Shown in pieces: positions 1-9,431 of a DNA stretch of 64,000 nucleotides (position 1 is the first letter of the stretch; each line of letters opens with the position of its first letter). The stretch is from JACVRN01 sp036403815. GTDB lineage: Bacteria > Acidobacteriota > Blastocatellia > Pyrinomonadales > Pyrinomonadaceae. Both the position numbers and the translations under genes were made by a program. The notes below the pieces were generated by a model, which searched no databases, was not told the origin of the DNA, and was given only the letters and a program-made list of their open reading frames with translations. The stretch covers positions 10,997 to 74,996 of the forward strand of contig DASWQH010000066.1 in the NCBI GenBank assembly GCA_036403815.1, read 5' to 3'.

Positions 1-2
1 AA

Positions 3-2252
3 TTCAACTTCGAGCGGAGCGGTCGGCGTATGCGTCCAGAAGAGCTATCGGCGGAAGTATTGAAATCGCTCAAGGCCGATGTCAAGAAAAGGCTGGGGGA
101 AGATTTACATTCTGCCGTCATCACAGTGCCTGCGGCTTTCGAGCTGCCGCAATGCGAAGCGACCAATCGCGCGGCTCAACTGGCAGGCATCACCTTCAGC
201 CCGCTATTACAAGAGCCTGTGGCGGCTGCTCTCGCTCATGGCTTCCAAAGCGAGAGCGATAGAGTCTTCTGGCTGGTTTATGACTTCGGCGGCGGCACCT
301 TTGACGCAGCGGTCATGCAGGTCAGAGACGGCATGATTCAGGTGGTGAATCATGGCGGCGATAATCATCTTGGCGGCAAGCTGATCGACTGGGCAATAGT
401 CAAAGAGATTTTCATTCCGGCCATCCTTCAAGAGCACCGCCTCACGGATTTTCGTCACGGGAATCCCCGTTGGAGCAGGGCGATTGCGAAACTGAAACAG
501 GCCGCGGAAGAGGCCAAGATAAGGCTCTCGAACAGCGAATCGGCGGAGATTCTGGAAGAGTTTCCGGACGACGACGGCGAGTTAATTGAATTCGAATACA
601 CACTCAGGCGCAGCGAGCTTGAGAAGCTGGCAGAGCCTTTCATACTCCGCTCCATCAACATTTGTCGTCAGGTCTTAGCCGAGCGGCGTCTGGGAACGAG
701 CAGCGTGGAGAAGGTGCTGCTTGTCGGCGGGCCTACGAAAATTCCTTACCTGCGCGAGCGTTTGTCAGACCCGCGTAATGGGCTGGGCATTCCGCTGGAA
801 ATTACTCTTGACCCTATGACGGTCGTCGCGCGCGGCGCGGCCATTTTTGCAGGCACCCAGCGCATAGATAATCAAGAAGCATCGGTGCCGCTCGTAGCCG
901 GACAATATGCCATAGAGCTTGAGTATCAACCGACGGGGCCAGACCCTGAGCCTTTAGTTGGTGGTCAGGTCATGCCGCAGAACGGCGAGAGTCTTTCCGG
1001 CTATTCAATAGAGTTCGTAAACGCGGAGGCTCGCCCCCCTTGGCGCAGCGGCAAAGTCTCTCTCACGCCCGATGGATACTTCGACGCCACGCTGTGGGCG
1101 GAAAAGGGGCGCAAGAATAATTTTCAAATAGAGCTGCTGGACAAGACCGGGCGTAAATTGGAGAGTCGGCCTGACAATTTCTCTTACACCATAGCTGTGG
1201 GCTTGGGTGAAACACTCCTGATTCAATCCATAGGAGTCGCCAAGGCGAACAACGAAGTCCAGTGGTACTTTGAAAAGGGCGCAACTTTACCTTTGCGTAA
1301 ACGCTTTGAATTCAAAACCGTGGACGACCTACACAAAGGGCTACAGGGAGAGTCCATCAAGATTCCGGTCGTGGAAGGCGAGCACAAGAAGGCTGACCGT
1401 AATCCGCTGATCGGTTATCTGGAAATCCTGTCCGCAGACATCAAGCGCGATGTGCCCGCCGGGACGACTGTCGAAATCACAATCGAGCTTGATAAATCCC
1501 GTCTGGTGAAAGCACACGCCTACATAGACATACTGGATCAGGAGTTTGAAAAAGTCATAGAGATGAAGAAGCCGACTCCCGACGCAGTAGTGCTGCAACA
1601 GGAGGTTGAAGAAGAGAAACAGCGTCTGGAGCGAATCAAAGACAAGGTTGCCTCGACGGCTGACTCCAAAGTCCTGAACGTGCTGGAAACAATTGAGAAT
1701 GAAAAGATGCTCGAAGAAGTTGAGAGCACACTCGATGCCGCGCAGGTTGATCGTGATGCCGCAGACAAATGCCAGAACCGCCTGCTCAGTCTAAAGGCGG
1801 CGGTGGATAAGCTGGAAGAGGCTATGGAGATTCCCAGCCTGGTGGCGGAGGCCAATCAAATCACGGATTGGACGCGGCAGATTGTAGAGCAATACGGACA
1901 GCAGGCAGACCAGCGCAAGTTTGAGATTCTGGAGCGCGAGCTAAACAACATGATCCAGTCCAACTCGACCAATCCGACGGAGCTTTCACGCAAGATAGAC
2001 CAGATGGATGCTTTAAGAATGAAGCTGCTCACGGCCAGACCCGATTGGTGGGTGGGCTTCCTTGCGGAACTGGAAGAGCACAGAGCCAGTATGACGAACC
2101 CTGCTCTGGCCGAGCAATTGTTTAGCCAGGGGATGCGCTCAGTCAGCAATAACGATGTCGAAGGACTCAAGTCTGCATGTCGGCAGCTTCTGCAACTGCT
2201 GCCCACGCAGGAGCAGAAGCAACTGGGACGCTATGGCGCGGGCGTGATCTGA
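3..2252 (+). CDS. Hsp70/DnaK-like ATPase with long C-terminal region (5' partial)
   Basis: An actin-fold ATPase of the Hsp70 family, expected to act as a cytoplasmic chaperone-like protein. The reading frame is open to the window edge, so the first ATG at 30 is probably internal; roughly the first 100 residues of the ATPase domain, including the N-terminal phosphate loop, lie outside. Visible motifs counted from the ATG are the second phosphate motif DFGGGTFD (about residue 84) and the adenosine motif VLLVGGPTKIP (about 233). The substrate-binding part diverges from DnaK, and the last 230 residues are Glu/Lys-rich and look like coiled coil, so this is a DnaK-like paralogue rather than DnaK. 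The TPR-OmpA gene follows after 18 bp, suggesting one operon. Family is confident, client unknown. Confidence 0.9.
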   Translation, partial: FNFERSGRRMRPEELSAEVLKSLKADVKKRLGEDLHSAVITVPAAFELPQCEATNRAAQLAGITFSPLLQEPVAAALAHGFQSESDRVFWLVYDFGGGTFDAAVMQVRDGMIQVVNHGGDNHLGGKLIDWAIVKEIFIPAILQEHRLTDFRHGNPRWSRAIAKLKQAAEEAKIRLSNSESAEILEEFPDDDGELIEFEYTLRRSELEKLAEPFILRSINICRQVLAERRLGTSSVEKVLLVGGPTKIPYLRERLSDPRNGLGIPLEITLDPMTVVARGAAIFAGTQRIDNQEASVPLVAGQYAIELEYQPTGPDPEPLVGGQVMPQNGESLSGYSIEFVNAEARPPWRSGKVSLTPDGYFDATLWAEKGRKNNFQIELLDKTGRKLESRPDNFSYTIAVGLGETLLIQSIGVAKANNEVQWYFEKGATLPLRKRFEFKTVDDLHKGLQGESIKIPVVEGEHKKADRNPLIGYLEILSADIKRDVPAGTTVEITIELDKSRLVKAHAYIDILDQEFEKVIEMKKPTPDAVVLQQEVEEEKQRLERIKDKVASTADSKVLNVLETIENEKMLEEVESTLDAAQVDRDAADKCQNRLLSLKAAVDKLEEAMEIPSLVAEANQITDWTRQIVEQYGQQADQRKFEILERELNNMIQSNSTNPTELSRKIDQMDALRMKLLTARPDWWVGFLAELEEHRASMTNPALAEQLFSQGMRSVSNNDVEGLKSACRQLLQLLPTQEQKQLGRYGAGVI

Positions 2253-2270
2253 GGTGGAAAGCGAGCAATC

Positions 2271-3230
2271 ATGCAAACAGTAGAGTTGAAGACGAACAAT
2301 GGCTCTATTGCAAATCCGGAGGCGTCTGCCGGTGCTCTGCTGGTCTATATAATGCTGGAGCGTGCCGCCAACCTCGCACGCGCTGGCCGTTATTCCGAGG
2401 CCGAAAGGTTGCTCGACAAGCTCAAGGCTGAGGATACGAGCAGCCCCCTTGTCCTGGACTTGCTTGCAAGAATACGCGCCCAGCAGGGACGCTTGCAGGA
2501 TGCCGAATCTCTCTGGAACAAAGCACTGCGATTAGACCCTGCCAACGAGTTATACCAGAAAGCCCTCAAACGCATCACCCAGCTACAGAAACGACCCAGG
2601 TATCTATCGGCCTTGCTTTACATGCTGGCGGGAATGTTGATTATCGCGTGCGTTGGAGCCGCTATCTTTCTAATCCGTTGGAACAGGAGCGATAAAACGG
2701 TCGCCAGCAGCCAGGGAGCCGCAAGCGCGGGCGTTAATTCAAACACTTCAACTCAAGCTTCTTCTGTCGGCACTACGCCTGCGCCGTCGTCAAAGGAAGA
2801 GTTGTTTCCTGAATTCGTAAAACTGAACGTGACGGATTTATCTTTGAACAAAGAAGGAAATGAATTAGCCGGAGTATTTAAATCAGGATTATTTCTACGG
2901 AACAGTGTGCTCAAAGCTGAAGCCAGAGAGACGCTCTCAGAGCTTGGCAGGCAGTTGAAGCCTTATGCCGGAAAAATCTACGTCAGAGTCACAGGCAAGA
3001 CCGACGATGTACGCATACAAAAGGGTAGCTCCTTCCAGGACAACGCAGCTCTGGGCATGGGCAGGGCGATTGCGGTGGTTGAATACCTGCGCTCACAGGG
3101 ACAATTGCCAGCGAGCATGTTTCTCATCAGCAGCTCAGGCGAATCACAATCCCCTTACCCCAACGATTCTCAGGAAAACCGCTCGCGCAATCAAACAGTC
3201 GTGCTTCATATTTCTAAACTGCCACAGTAA
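2271..3230 (+). CDS. TPR protein with one membrane span and C-terminal OmpA-like domain
   Basis: A 319-residue protein with TPR-like helical repeats (about residues 25-100), one hydrophobic span (about 110-130) and a Ser/Thr-rich linker. The C-terminal 100 residues resemble the OmpA/MotB peptidoglycan-associated fold: a TGKTDD segment, a GRAIAVVEYL helix and a final NRSRNQTVVL segment matching the usual RxxNRRV position. This topology would put the TPRs in the cytoplasm and the OmpA-like domain in the periplasm. A GAGG-like ribosome binding site precedes the ATG. It lies 18 bp after the Hsp70-like gene, so a chaperone-to-envelope link is plausible but is inference. Confidence 0.85.
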   Translation: MQTVELKTNNGSIANPEASAGALLVYIMLERAANLARAGRYSEAERLLDKLKAEDTSSPLVLDLLARIRAQQGRLQDAESLWNKALRLDPANELYQKALKRITQLQKRPRYLSALLYMLAGMLIIACVGAAIFLIRWNRSDKTVASSQGAASAGVNSNTSTQASSVGTTPAPSSKEELFPEFVKLNVTDLSLNKEGNELAGVFKSGLFLRNSVLKAEARETLSELGRQLKPYAGKIYVRVTGKTDDVRIQKGSSFQDNAALGMGRAIAVVEYLRSQGQLPASMFLISSSGESQSPYPNDSQENRSRNQTVVLHISKLPQ

Positions 3231-3243
3231 AGATGAGCACTAT

Positions 3244-3446
3244 AGCCCCTGAAAGGGGCGGCAGAATTTAGCCCACGGCGCGAGCCGTGGGAATTGAGCA
3301 GTATTGAAAGTTAAAAGCCCCGGTAGGGGCGAAAGAAATCTCAAGCCGTAGAATCTTTCGCCCCTGCCGGGGCTTCTAACCTTTTTTGGCGGCTTATTCC
3401 CATGACTCACGTCATGGGCTAAATTCTGCCGCCCCTTTCAGGGGCT
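3244..3446. repeat. Nested palindromic REP-like locus 1
   Basis: Large palindrome built from small ones. The outer arm (3244-3275) begins AGCCCCTGAAAGGGGCGG and is repeated inverted, ending at 3446, with over 30 bp identical. Inside each arm is an independent hairpin around a CCCACGG or CCCATGAC core. In the centre is a second AGCCCC..GGGGCGAAAGA unit with its inverted partner. It fills the space between the convergent TPR-OmpA and lipoprotein genes. Confidence 0.9.
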
Positions 3447-3472
3447 TTGCGGAGCACACTGTCTTCTTTGGT

Positions 3473-4195
3473 TTAGCTGTTGCCGCTCGCGCCGCCGCTG
3501 TACATCTCGAAGTTGCCCCAGATTTGGTCAATGATAGCCTTGTTGGCTTCGTACTTATCTTCGGGCGTGTAGACCACCATCACGTAGTTGTCCGTTATGT
3601 CAGTGCCGACGAGAATCTTCATCTTGTACTTCTTACCATCGCTGTCAACGGAAGAGGCTTCGGCCAGCGCGTAATCGTCCGATTCGCCCTGAAGGGTGCC
3701 AGCCGTGACGTTCTCGCCCTGCTCTTTCATATCGTCTATGGTCATCTTCAACAGGTCATCTTTTGTAAGAGTCTTGTCTTTCCATGCATAGACTTCAACT
3801 CTAACATCGGAAGGAGAAGGCACTTTAGCGACGAAAACGTCGGTGCCGCTAGAGGTGGTCGTAGAGTCGCCGATAGAGCCTTCGGGCAGCCAGAAGCCAT
3901 AGCCCTTAACTTCGTCGGAATAGTAAATCCAGTTGGCCGGAACGGGAACTTTCTTGTCAGCCGGAATGGCCTTCGACTGCTGGCCTTCGGGTTTCTTCTC
4001 GTTCTTTATCTCGGTCTTCGGCTCAGGCGGTTTGGCCTTCGCTGCATTCGCATTCGCCGCACCGGCATTGGAGTTGGCAGGCTTGTTGGCCGTGTTCGAG
4101 CTTGTGTTCGAGTTCGTGCTGATGTTCGCGGTGCAAGAGCTTAGCGCGACCGTTAACGCCGCAAACGCGGCTGTTAGCAGAATTTTATTTCTCAT
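3473..4195 (-). CDS. Predicted lipoprotein of unknown function
   Basis: A 240-residue protein starting with a lipoprotein signal peptide; the lipobox LSSC puts the acylated Cys at about residue 21. An Asn/Ser/Ala-rich linker follows to about residue 55, then a globular domain of about 170 residues that I do not recognise; it has features of small periplasmic ligand-binding folds. GAGGAG lies just upstream of the ATG, supporting the start. It would be anchored in the inner or outer membrane. It converges with the TPR-OmpA gene, with palindrome locus 1 between them. Confidence 0.8.
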   Translation of the reverse strand: MRNKILLTAAFAALTVALSSCTANISTNSNTSSNTANKPANSNAGAANANAAKAKPPEPKTEIKNEKKPEGQQSKAIPADKKVPVPANWIYYSDEVKGYGFWLPEGSIGDSTTTSSGTDVFVAKVPSPSDVRVEVYAWKDKTLTKDDLLKMTIDDMKEQGENVTAGTLQGESDDYALAEASSVDSDGKKYKMKILVGTDITDNYVMVVYTPEDKYEANKAIIDQIWGNFEMYSGGASGNS

Positions 4196-4623
4196 AGTTT
4201 CTCCTCAAAGGGGGTTTAGTAGAAGACGATTATTGCCAGCTACGTCTTCAAGACGTTGAAAGGTTCGGCAGAAATGTCTCCTGATCCGAAATTACACGGA
4301 TGAAAAAAACTTGCTGCAAGAGGTAAAGCTGTTTTGTGACGATTGTTCTGCGAGCTAACTGTACAGTCATACGGAAGACTGCCCTTCGCCTTTCGAATGC
4401 TCTATAAACTATCCGCTGGACAATTCGGCAATTATTAACACAACTTCGTCTCTTACGCCAGTAGCGCCCTGCGCCCCTGGCTGGAATCAAGCCTTGATTC
4501 CGTAGGGCTAGTGCCCCTGGCGCACCCGTTCGTATTGTTTCGTTCAGGAACTTTCGAGTACAATAGGGCGTATCAAAAGTCATGGCCTAAGGCTAGCCAC
4601 AGACCGAGCGGAGAGTTATCGAG
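4196..4623. other. Intergenic stretch between divergent genes (428 bp)
   Basis: Divergent spacer between the lipoprotein and the M50B-like gene, expected to hold both promoters. The only structure seen is an 8-bp inverted repeat GGAATCAA-GCC-TTGATTCC at 4483-4501, which could be an operator. An ORF on the minus strand (4248-4583) has no recognisable domain and an atypical composition, and I do not consider it coding. Confidence 0.5.
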
Positions 4624-5418
4624 ATGAAGATACAGATTTCCCCAGATGCGCGCCCGCAGGTTCGCACGCTTATCATTGCGACACTGATCGCGCTGGCGCT
4701 CTGGTTCATCCCTTATGCGGAGATTCTGACCTACCCCTTCCGCATCTTTGTCACTTTCATACACGAAGGCGGTCACGCCATCGCAGCGCTCCTGACGGGC
4801 AACTCCGTTGCCAGCTTAAGCGTTGCGCCTAACGCGAGCGGTCTGACCGAGACCTACTCGACGGATGGCGGGCTGCTCTCGCGTTTGTTCATCTCAAGCG
4901 CGGGCTACATTGGAGCGATAGTTTACGGTACGCTGCTCCTCTTCCTGATTCGCCGCGCCGTCGCCGTACGCATTGTGCTTATTGGAACAGCCGTCTATAT
5001 CTTTGCGCTTACCTTTTTCTTCGGGTTGTTTAATCCGATATGGAATCTGAGCGGGCTGTCCGCGATTCCTTTTACGCTCTTTGCAGGCATTCTGCTTTCT
5101 GCCGCGCTCGTCGCCATCGCACGCTACGCCAGCCCGCGCGTCGCTTCTTTCTTTGTCAGCTTCCTTGCAGTGCAATGCGTCCTTAACGCGCTGACCGATC
5201 TCAAAGCGGTTCTCTTTCTTTCGTCGCCCTGGGGAGCCAGCGTCCCGAACGACGCGCAGAACATGGCAAATGCAACAGGCATCCCTGCCTTCATCTGGGC
5301 TATCCTCTGGATCGGCGTCTCGCTCGGGCTGCTTTCGATGGCGATGCGTTTCTACGCCATCAGCAAGCATCCACCGCAGCAGCAGGACTTGCCCTTTGAA
5401 GAGCCTCTGGACGTGTAA
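4624..5418 (+). CDS. M50B-like integral membrane metalloprotease
   Basis: A 264-residue polytopic membrane protein with about six hydrophobic spans. The zinc motif HEGGH (residues 47-51) sits in the second hydrophobic segment, in the sequence FIHEGGHAIAALLTG typical of the peptidase M50B-like family. A later NDAQNMANATGIP segment (about residues 213-225) matches the Asp-containing third-ligand region of that family. GGAGAG precedes the ATG. Substrate unknown; site-2-type proteases usually cut membrane-anchored regulators. The next gene starts 13 bp after the stop, so the two may be co-transcribed. Confidence 0.8.
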   Translation: MKIQISPDARPQVRTLIIATLIALALWFIPYAEILTYPFRIFVTFIHEGGHAIAALLTGNSVASLSVAPNASGLTETYSTDGGLLSRLFISSAGYIGAIVYGTLLLFLIRRAVAVRIVLIGTAVYIFALTFFFGLFNPIWNLSGLSAIPFTLFAGILLSAALVAIARYASPRVASFFVSFLAVQCVLNALTDLKAVLFLSSPWGASVPNDAQNMANATGIPAFIWAILWIGVSLGLLSMAMRFYAISKHPPQQQDLPFEEPLDV

Positions 5419-5430
5419 GCTAAAAGCACT

Positions 5431-5757
5431 GTGAGCAACGAAATGAAGGGGCCGCCGGAAGCCTGTGCAGATCAGAGCACACCCGGCGGCCTTGATCTTT
5501 CTCCAACTGAACCACGCTGCCTTAGCTCTCTGCCAAAGGGAGCGCATCTCATCCTACGCTGTCGCAAGGACTGGCGCGACGCGACGGTCGTCGCCGTCAC
5601 GCTGGAAGCCGTCACACTCTCGGTCACTTCTCCTACGGGCAGAACCTACCGCCTGCGCCGCCCGCCCGATTCCCCCATCTACTTCGACGGCTCAATCCCC
5701 ATCCTCGGCGAAGGCCACTGGAAAACAGGCTTTGCACGCTACGACGCGCGATGGTAA
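5431..5757 (+). CDS. Small protein of unknown function, GTG start
   Basis: A 108-residue protein starting at GTG 5431, 13 bp after the M50B-like gene and in the same direction. The second half has a beta-strand pattern (RDATVVAVTLEAVTLSV) reminiscent of a small SH3- or PilZ-like barrel, and ends GHWKTGFARYDARW. I do not recognise the family. Codon pattern and spacing look coding, but the start is uncertain and no strong ribosome binding site is visible. Confidence 0.55.
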   Translation: MSNEMKGPPEACADQSTPGGLDLSPTEPRCLSSLPKGAHLILRCRKDWRDATVVAVTLEAVTLSVTSPTGRTYRLRRPPDSPIYFDGSIPILGEGHWKTGFARYDARW

Positions 5758-5760
5758 GCC

Positions 5761-5854
5761 AAAAGGGAGTCCCAGGTTCCAAGTCCCATGTCCCAAGTCA
5801 AAGACTCAAGTTCTTAACTTGGGGCTTGGGACTTGGAACCTGGGATTCCCTTTT
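5761..5854. repeat. Heptad hairpin H1
   Basis: Inverted repeat with arms of about 38 nt, roughly 35 positions matching, starting 3 nt after the stop of the upstream gene. The arm contains successive 7-nt words CCAGGTT, CCAAGTC, CCATGTC, CCAAGTC. It lies about 110 bp upstream of uvrA. Confidence 0.85.
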
Positions 5855-5961
5855 ACCGGCACCCCTTCACCGTTTCCTCTTCTGCTTGTTTCGCGGTATC
5901 ATGGTGGTTTGCCGCAGTCGTAGAATTCTCTCCCGTGCGCTCCGGCAAATCTTTTTAAGCC

Positions 5962-8844
5962 ATGACTGAAGAAGCAATCGAAGTGCGCGGGGCGCGCGTT
6001 AACAATCTTAAGAACATCTCCTTCTCTATCCCTATCGGCCACCTGACGGTCGTAACGGGCGTATCCGGCTCAGGCAAATCCTCGCTGGCTTTCGATACGA
6101 TTTATGCAGAGGGGCAGCGTCGCTACGTCGAATCGCTTTCGGCCTATGCGCGCCAGTTTCTAGAGCGCATGGATAAGCCGGACGTGGACGAGGTGCGCGG
6201 CATTGCTCCGGCCATAGCCATTCGCCAGAAGAACTCTACGCGCAATCCCCGCTCGACCGTCGGCACACAGACGGAAATCTACGACTATCTCAGGCTGCTT
6301 TACGCGCGTGTAGGCACGACCTACTGCCGCGTCTGCGGGCGCGAAGTACATCGTGACTCGCCGGAATCCTCCGCGCAGGAGATTCTGGAAGCCTTGCCCG
6401 AAGACACGCGCTTTTATCTACTGTTCCCTGCGGAAGCAGGTCTCCGCCCGGATGAGAATGGAAATGCGTCTAAGAAGAGCGTAGCGGCGCGAAAGAAGAA
6501 GAAGGCTGAAACACAAAGTAAGCCGGGCATGACGCGCCACATGGTTACGGCTCACGTGATGAGCCTCATGCAGCGCGGCTTTACGCGTCTCTATGCCGAT
6601 GGCAAGACGATTGAATTATCGTCTCCAGACGATTACACGCGCCCCGACTTTGAAGGCGTTTACGTGCTGATTGATCGTCTCGTCGCCCGCGTGGACGTGC
6701 GCGAGCGTCTGGTAGATTCTCTCGAAACCTGCTTTCAAGAGGGACACGGCACTGCCATCATAGAGACTGCCGGAGAGCCTGAGCCAAGACGCATGCGCTT
6801 TTCCGAGCGCTTCGAGTGCAAGTATGACGGTACGGTCTATGCCACGCCTGAGCCGCGTCTCTTCAGCTTCAATAATCCTTACGGCGCTTGCCCGACCTGT
6901 CAGGGCTTCGGCAACATCATCGGTCTTGATTTAGACCTGGTCATTCCGAATCCTTCTCTCTCATTGAATGAAGGCGCTATAGAGCCTTGGACTAAGCCGC
7001 AGCACGAGTGGGCAAGGACGGAGCTGCGTCGCTTCTGTAAGCAGGAACGCATCCCTATGGACGTGCCCTTCAATGAGCTTTCGCGCGCAGATCAGCGCGC
7101 CATAGTCGAGGGCAAGGGCAACTGGGGAGGCGTGCGCGGATTCTTCGCGTGGCTTGAGACGAAGAAGTACAAGCTGCATGTGCGCGTTTTTCTCTCGAAG
7201 TATCGCGGCTACACTCTGTGTCCCGATTGCAACGGCGGACGCTTGCGTCAGGAGGCGCGCGACGTGCGCGTCGGCGGCAGAACTTTGCCTGACGTGTGCG
7301 CGCTCTCGATTAAAGAGTCTGCGAAATTCTTCGACGAGCTTGAGCTTTCCACGGAGCAGGCAGCCATAGCCGACCGTGTGCTTCACGAGATTCGCCGTCG
7401 CCTGCGCTTTCTGGTTGACGTAGGTCTGGATTACCTGACGCTCAACCGCCTGGCCTCCACGCTTTCCGGCGGCGAAGCCCAGCGCATACAGCTCGCCACC
7501 AACTTAGGCTCGTCGCTCGTCGGCGCACTCTACGTTCTGGATGAGCCGAGTATAGGACTTCACCCGCGCGATTCTGAGCGATTGATTCGACTCCTGCATA
7601 ACCTGCGTGACATAGGCAACACTGTGCTTGTAGTAGAGCATGATGCAGAGATGATGCGCGCTGCCGATCACATCTTGGATATAGGCCCTGCGGCGGGCGA
7701 GCTTGGCGGGCAGGTCATCTATGAAGGCGACTTCGAGAATCTATTGCTCGACAGGGATTCGCTGACGGCCAAGTACCTGCGCGGCGAAGCCGAGATTAAA
7801 GAACCGAAGCAGCGACGCACGCCGCAGAAGAGACGCCTCGCTTTGCGCGGGGCTTCCGAGCACAACCTGAAGAACATAGATGTGGACGTGCCGCTAGACA
7901 TGCTCGTCTGTGTAACGGGCGTATCCGGCTCAGGCAAGTCAACGCTGATTCACGATTGCATCTACGCAGGAATGAAGAAGCAGCGCGGCGACTGGCAGGG
8001 ACACGTTGGTGCTTTCACAAAGCTTGAAGGCGTGCAGTATGTTGACGACGTGATTCTGGTTGACCAGTCTCCCATAGGCCGCACGCCGCGCTCGAATCCG
8101 GTCACCTACATCAAAGTGTACGACGCGATTCGTGAAGCCTTTTCACAGACCCGCGAGGCGCAGGCGCACGGTCTTGACCCCTCGCACTTCTCCTTCAACG
8201 TTCCCGGCGGGCGCTGCGAAGTCTGCCAGGGCGACGGCACCGTCACGGTCGAGATGCAGTTTCTGGCAGACGTGGAACTGGTCTGCGAAGAATGCAAGGG
8301 CACGCGCTTCAAGCCCCAGGTTCTGGACGTGCGCTATCGCGGCAAGAACATCAACGACGTGCTCAGCATGACCGTGCGCGAAGCCATGATCTTCTTCCGC
8401 GACGTGACAAAGATTACCAACCGCCTACGCGTGCTCGATGATGTAGGACTCGGCTACCTGCGTCTGGGACAATCCGCCACCACGCTCTCCGGCGGCGAAG
8501 CCCAGCGCGTCAAACTCGCCGCGCATCTCTCGAAACGCACCGGCGCTAAAACCCTCTACATCTTCGACGAGCCGACCACCGGCCTACACTTCGACGACAT
8601 CAACAAACTACTCGCAGCCTTCCGCGCGCTTATGGAAGCCGGTGGCTCGCTCCTCGTCATCGAGCACAACCTTGATGTCATCAAGACCGCCGATTACATC
8701 ATCGACCTAGGCCCCGAAGGCGGCGACCGAGGCGGTCAGGTCGTCGCCACCGGCACACCCGAAGCCATCATGAAAAACAAAGCATCCCACACAGGCCGCT
8801 TCCTGCGCGCACACCTCGCACGCTCTAACGGCCATCATGCCTAA
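5962..8844 (+). CDS. uvrA: Excinuclease ABC subunit A
   Basis: The damage-recognition ATPase of nucleotide excision repair; as a dimer it loads UvrB at lesions. 960 residues, close to the 940 of E. coli UvrA. It has two ABC modules: the first Walker A GVSGSGKSS (about residue 33) pairs with signature LSGGEAQRIQLA and LDEPSIGLH; the second Walker A GVSGSGKST pairs with LSGGEAQRVKLA and FDEPTTGLH. Zinc-binding CxxC pairs are visible in CPTC/CPDC and in CEVCQGDG/CEECKGTR. ATG 5962 is the natural start. The final 18 codons recur about 3 kb downstream (11789-11847), so its 3' end seems to have been duplicated by an insertion. Confidence 0.98.
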   Translation: MTEEAIEVRGARVNNLKNISFSIPIGHLTVVTGVSGSGKSSLAFDTIYAEGQRRYVESLSAYARQFLERMDKPDVDEVRGIAPAIAIRQKNSTRNPRSTVGTQTEIYDYLRLLYARVGTTYCRVCGREVHRDSPESSAQEILEALPEDTRFYLLFPAEAGLRPDENGNASKKSVAARKKKKAETQSKPGMTRHMVTAHVMSLMQRGFTRLYADGKTIELSSPDDYTRPDFEGVYVLIDRLVARVDVRERLVDSLETCFQEGHGTAIIETAGEPEPRRMRFSERFECKYDGTVYATPEPRLFSFNNPYGACPTCQGFGNIIGLDLDLVIPNPSLSLNEGAIEPWTKPQHEWARTELRRFCKQERIPMDVPFNELSRADQRAIVEGKGNWGGVRGFFAWLETKKYKLHVRVFLSKYRGYTLCPDCNGGRLRQEARDVRVGGRTLPDVCALSIKESAKFFDELELSTEQAAIADRVLHEIRRRLRFLVDVGLDYLTLNRLASTLSGGEAQRIQLATNLGSSLVGALYVLDEPSIGLHPRDSERLIRLLHNLRDIGNTVLVVEHDAEMMRAADHILDIGPAAGELGGQVIYEGDFENLLLDRDSLTAKYLRGEAEIKEPKQRRTPQKRRLALRGASEHNLKNIDVDVPLDMLVCVTGVSGSGKSTLIHDCIYAGMKKQRGDWQGHVGAFTKLEGVQYVDDVILVDQSPIGRTPRSNPVTYIKVYDAIREAFSQTREAQAHGLDPSHFSFNVPGGRCEVCQGDGTVTVEMQFLADVELVCEECKGTRFKPQVLDVRYRGKNINDVLSMTVREAMIFFRDVTKITNRLRVLDDVGLGYLRLGQSATTLSGGEAQRVKLAAHLSKRTGAKTLYIFDEPTTGLHFDDINKLLAAFRALMEAGGSLLVIEHNLDVIKTADYIIDLGPEGGDRGGQVVATGTPEAIMKNKASHTGRFLRAHLARSNGHHA
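8785..8840 (+). repeat. Direct repeat copy 1: 3' end of uvrA
   Basis: 56-bp segment of the uvrA 3' end that matches 11789-11844 at 50 of 56 positions. All six differences are G/C here and A/T in the downstream copy. It may mark one end of an inserted island. Confidence 0.8.
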
Positions 8845-8874
8845 CGCGAGTTCGACATAAAAGAAGGCTGCTCT

Positions 8875-8899
8875 CTCAAGCCCCTTTCAGGGACTTGAG
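8875..8899. terminator. Hairpin after uvrA, possible terminator
   Basis: Stem-loop with an 11-bp stem and one mismatch (CTCAAGCCCCT-TTC-AGGGACTTGAG), 30 bp after the uvrA stop. No clear T-run follows on either strand, so it may be a degenerate REP-like unit; it resembles the AGCCCCTGAAAGGGGC unit at 3244. Confidence 0.5.
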
Positions 8900-9080
8900 A
8901 AAACCTCGTCCCTGCTTCTATCGAACTCACTTTAATCTAACCCGCCAGGCAAAATTCTTGCATCGCTGAAATCTCCTTCACCTACAGCAAAAAATCTTGC
9001 TATGATGTGCGGGCACACAACGACCTTGCTGCGCCGGGCTACCCACGGCAGCGTGTTCTATTCAAAGCTGACTAGCGCCT

Positions 9081-9353
9081 CTAGAACAGCGACAGCACGC
9101 CTTGCAGCAGGTGCAGCGCGGTCTCCGTCAAAGTGCTTTCGGTTACTCCCGGAAACGGCATATCACCACTTGCCGTTGCCGAAGGCGAAGTAGCGCCGGG
9201 GTATTGAACCTCGCCGTTTATTGGTGCTGGCGGTGGAGGAGCAGTAACTCCTGGGTATGGAATCTCGCCCGCAAATGTAGAGCAGGCAAGTATCAGTATT
9301 AGCACAAATGCAATTACACATTTGCGGCATAGTTGATTAAAGTTCCTCATCAT
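9081..9353 (-). CDS. Small secreted protein with three YPGVT-type repeats
   Basis: A 90-residue protein with an N-terminal signal peptide (hydrophobic core FVLILILACSTFA) and a mature part made of three imperfect repeats, GEIPYPGVT, GEVQYPGAT and GDMPFPGVT, joined by Pro/Ala/Ser-rich linkers. It ends in a short amphipathic helix. GAAGGA lies upstream of the start; two adjacent ATG codons are possible. It is divergent from the TPR/AAA+ regulator, which starts 79 bp away, so the regulator may control it. Function unknown; it could be an exported signal or surface peptide. It lies inside the island flanked by the duplicated uvrA tail. Confidence 0.65.
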   Translation of the reverse strand: MMRNFNQLCRKCVIAFVLILILACSTFAGEIPYPGVTAPPPPAPINGEVQYPGATSPSATASGDMPFPGVTESTLTETALHLLQGVLSLF

Positions 9354-9431
9354 AGTTTTCCTTCTAAGGTGATTTAGTGAAGCAAGCTAACTGTTTAACG
9401 CGCCTCCTCTTTCCAAGAGGCTCGGCAAACC

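Noticed and set aside
4248..4583. Minus-strand 111-codon frame between the lipoprotein and M50B-like genes
   Set aside because: No domain, no ribosome binding site, and it spans an intergenic palindrome.
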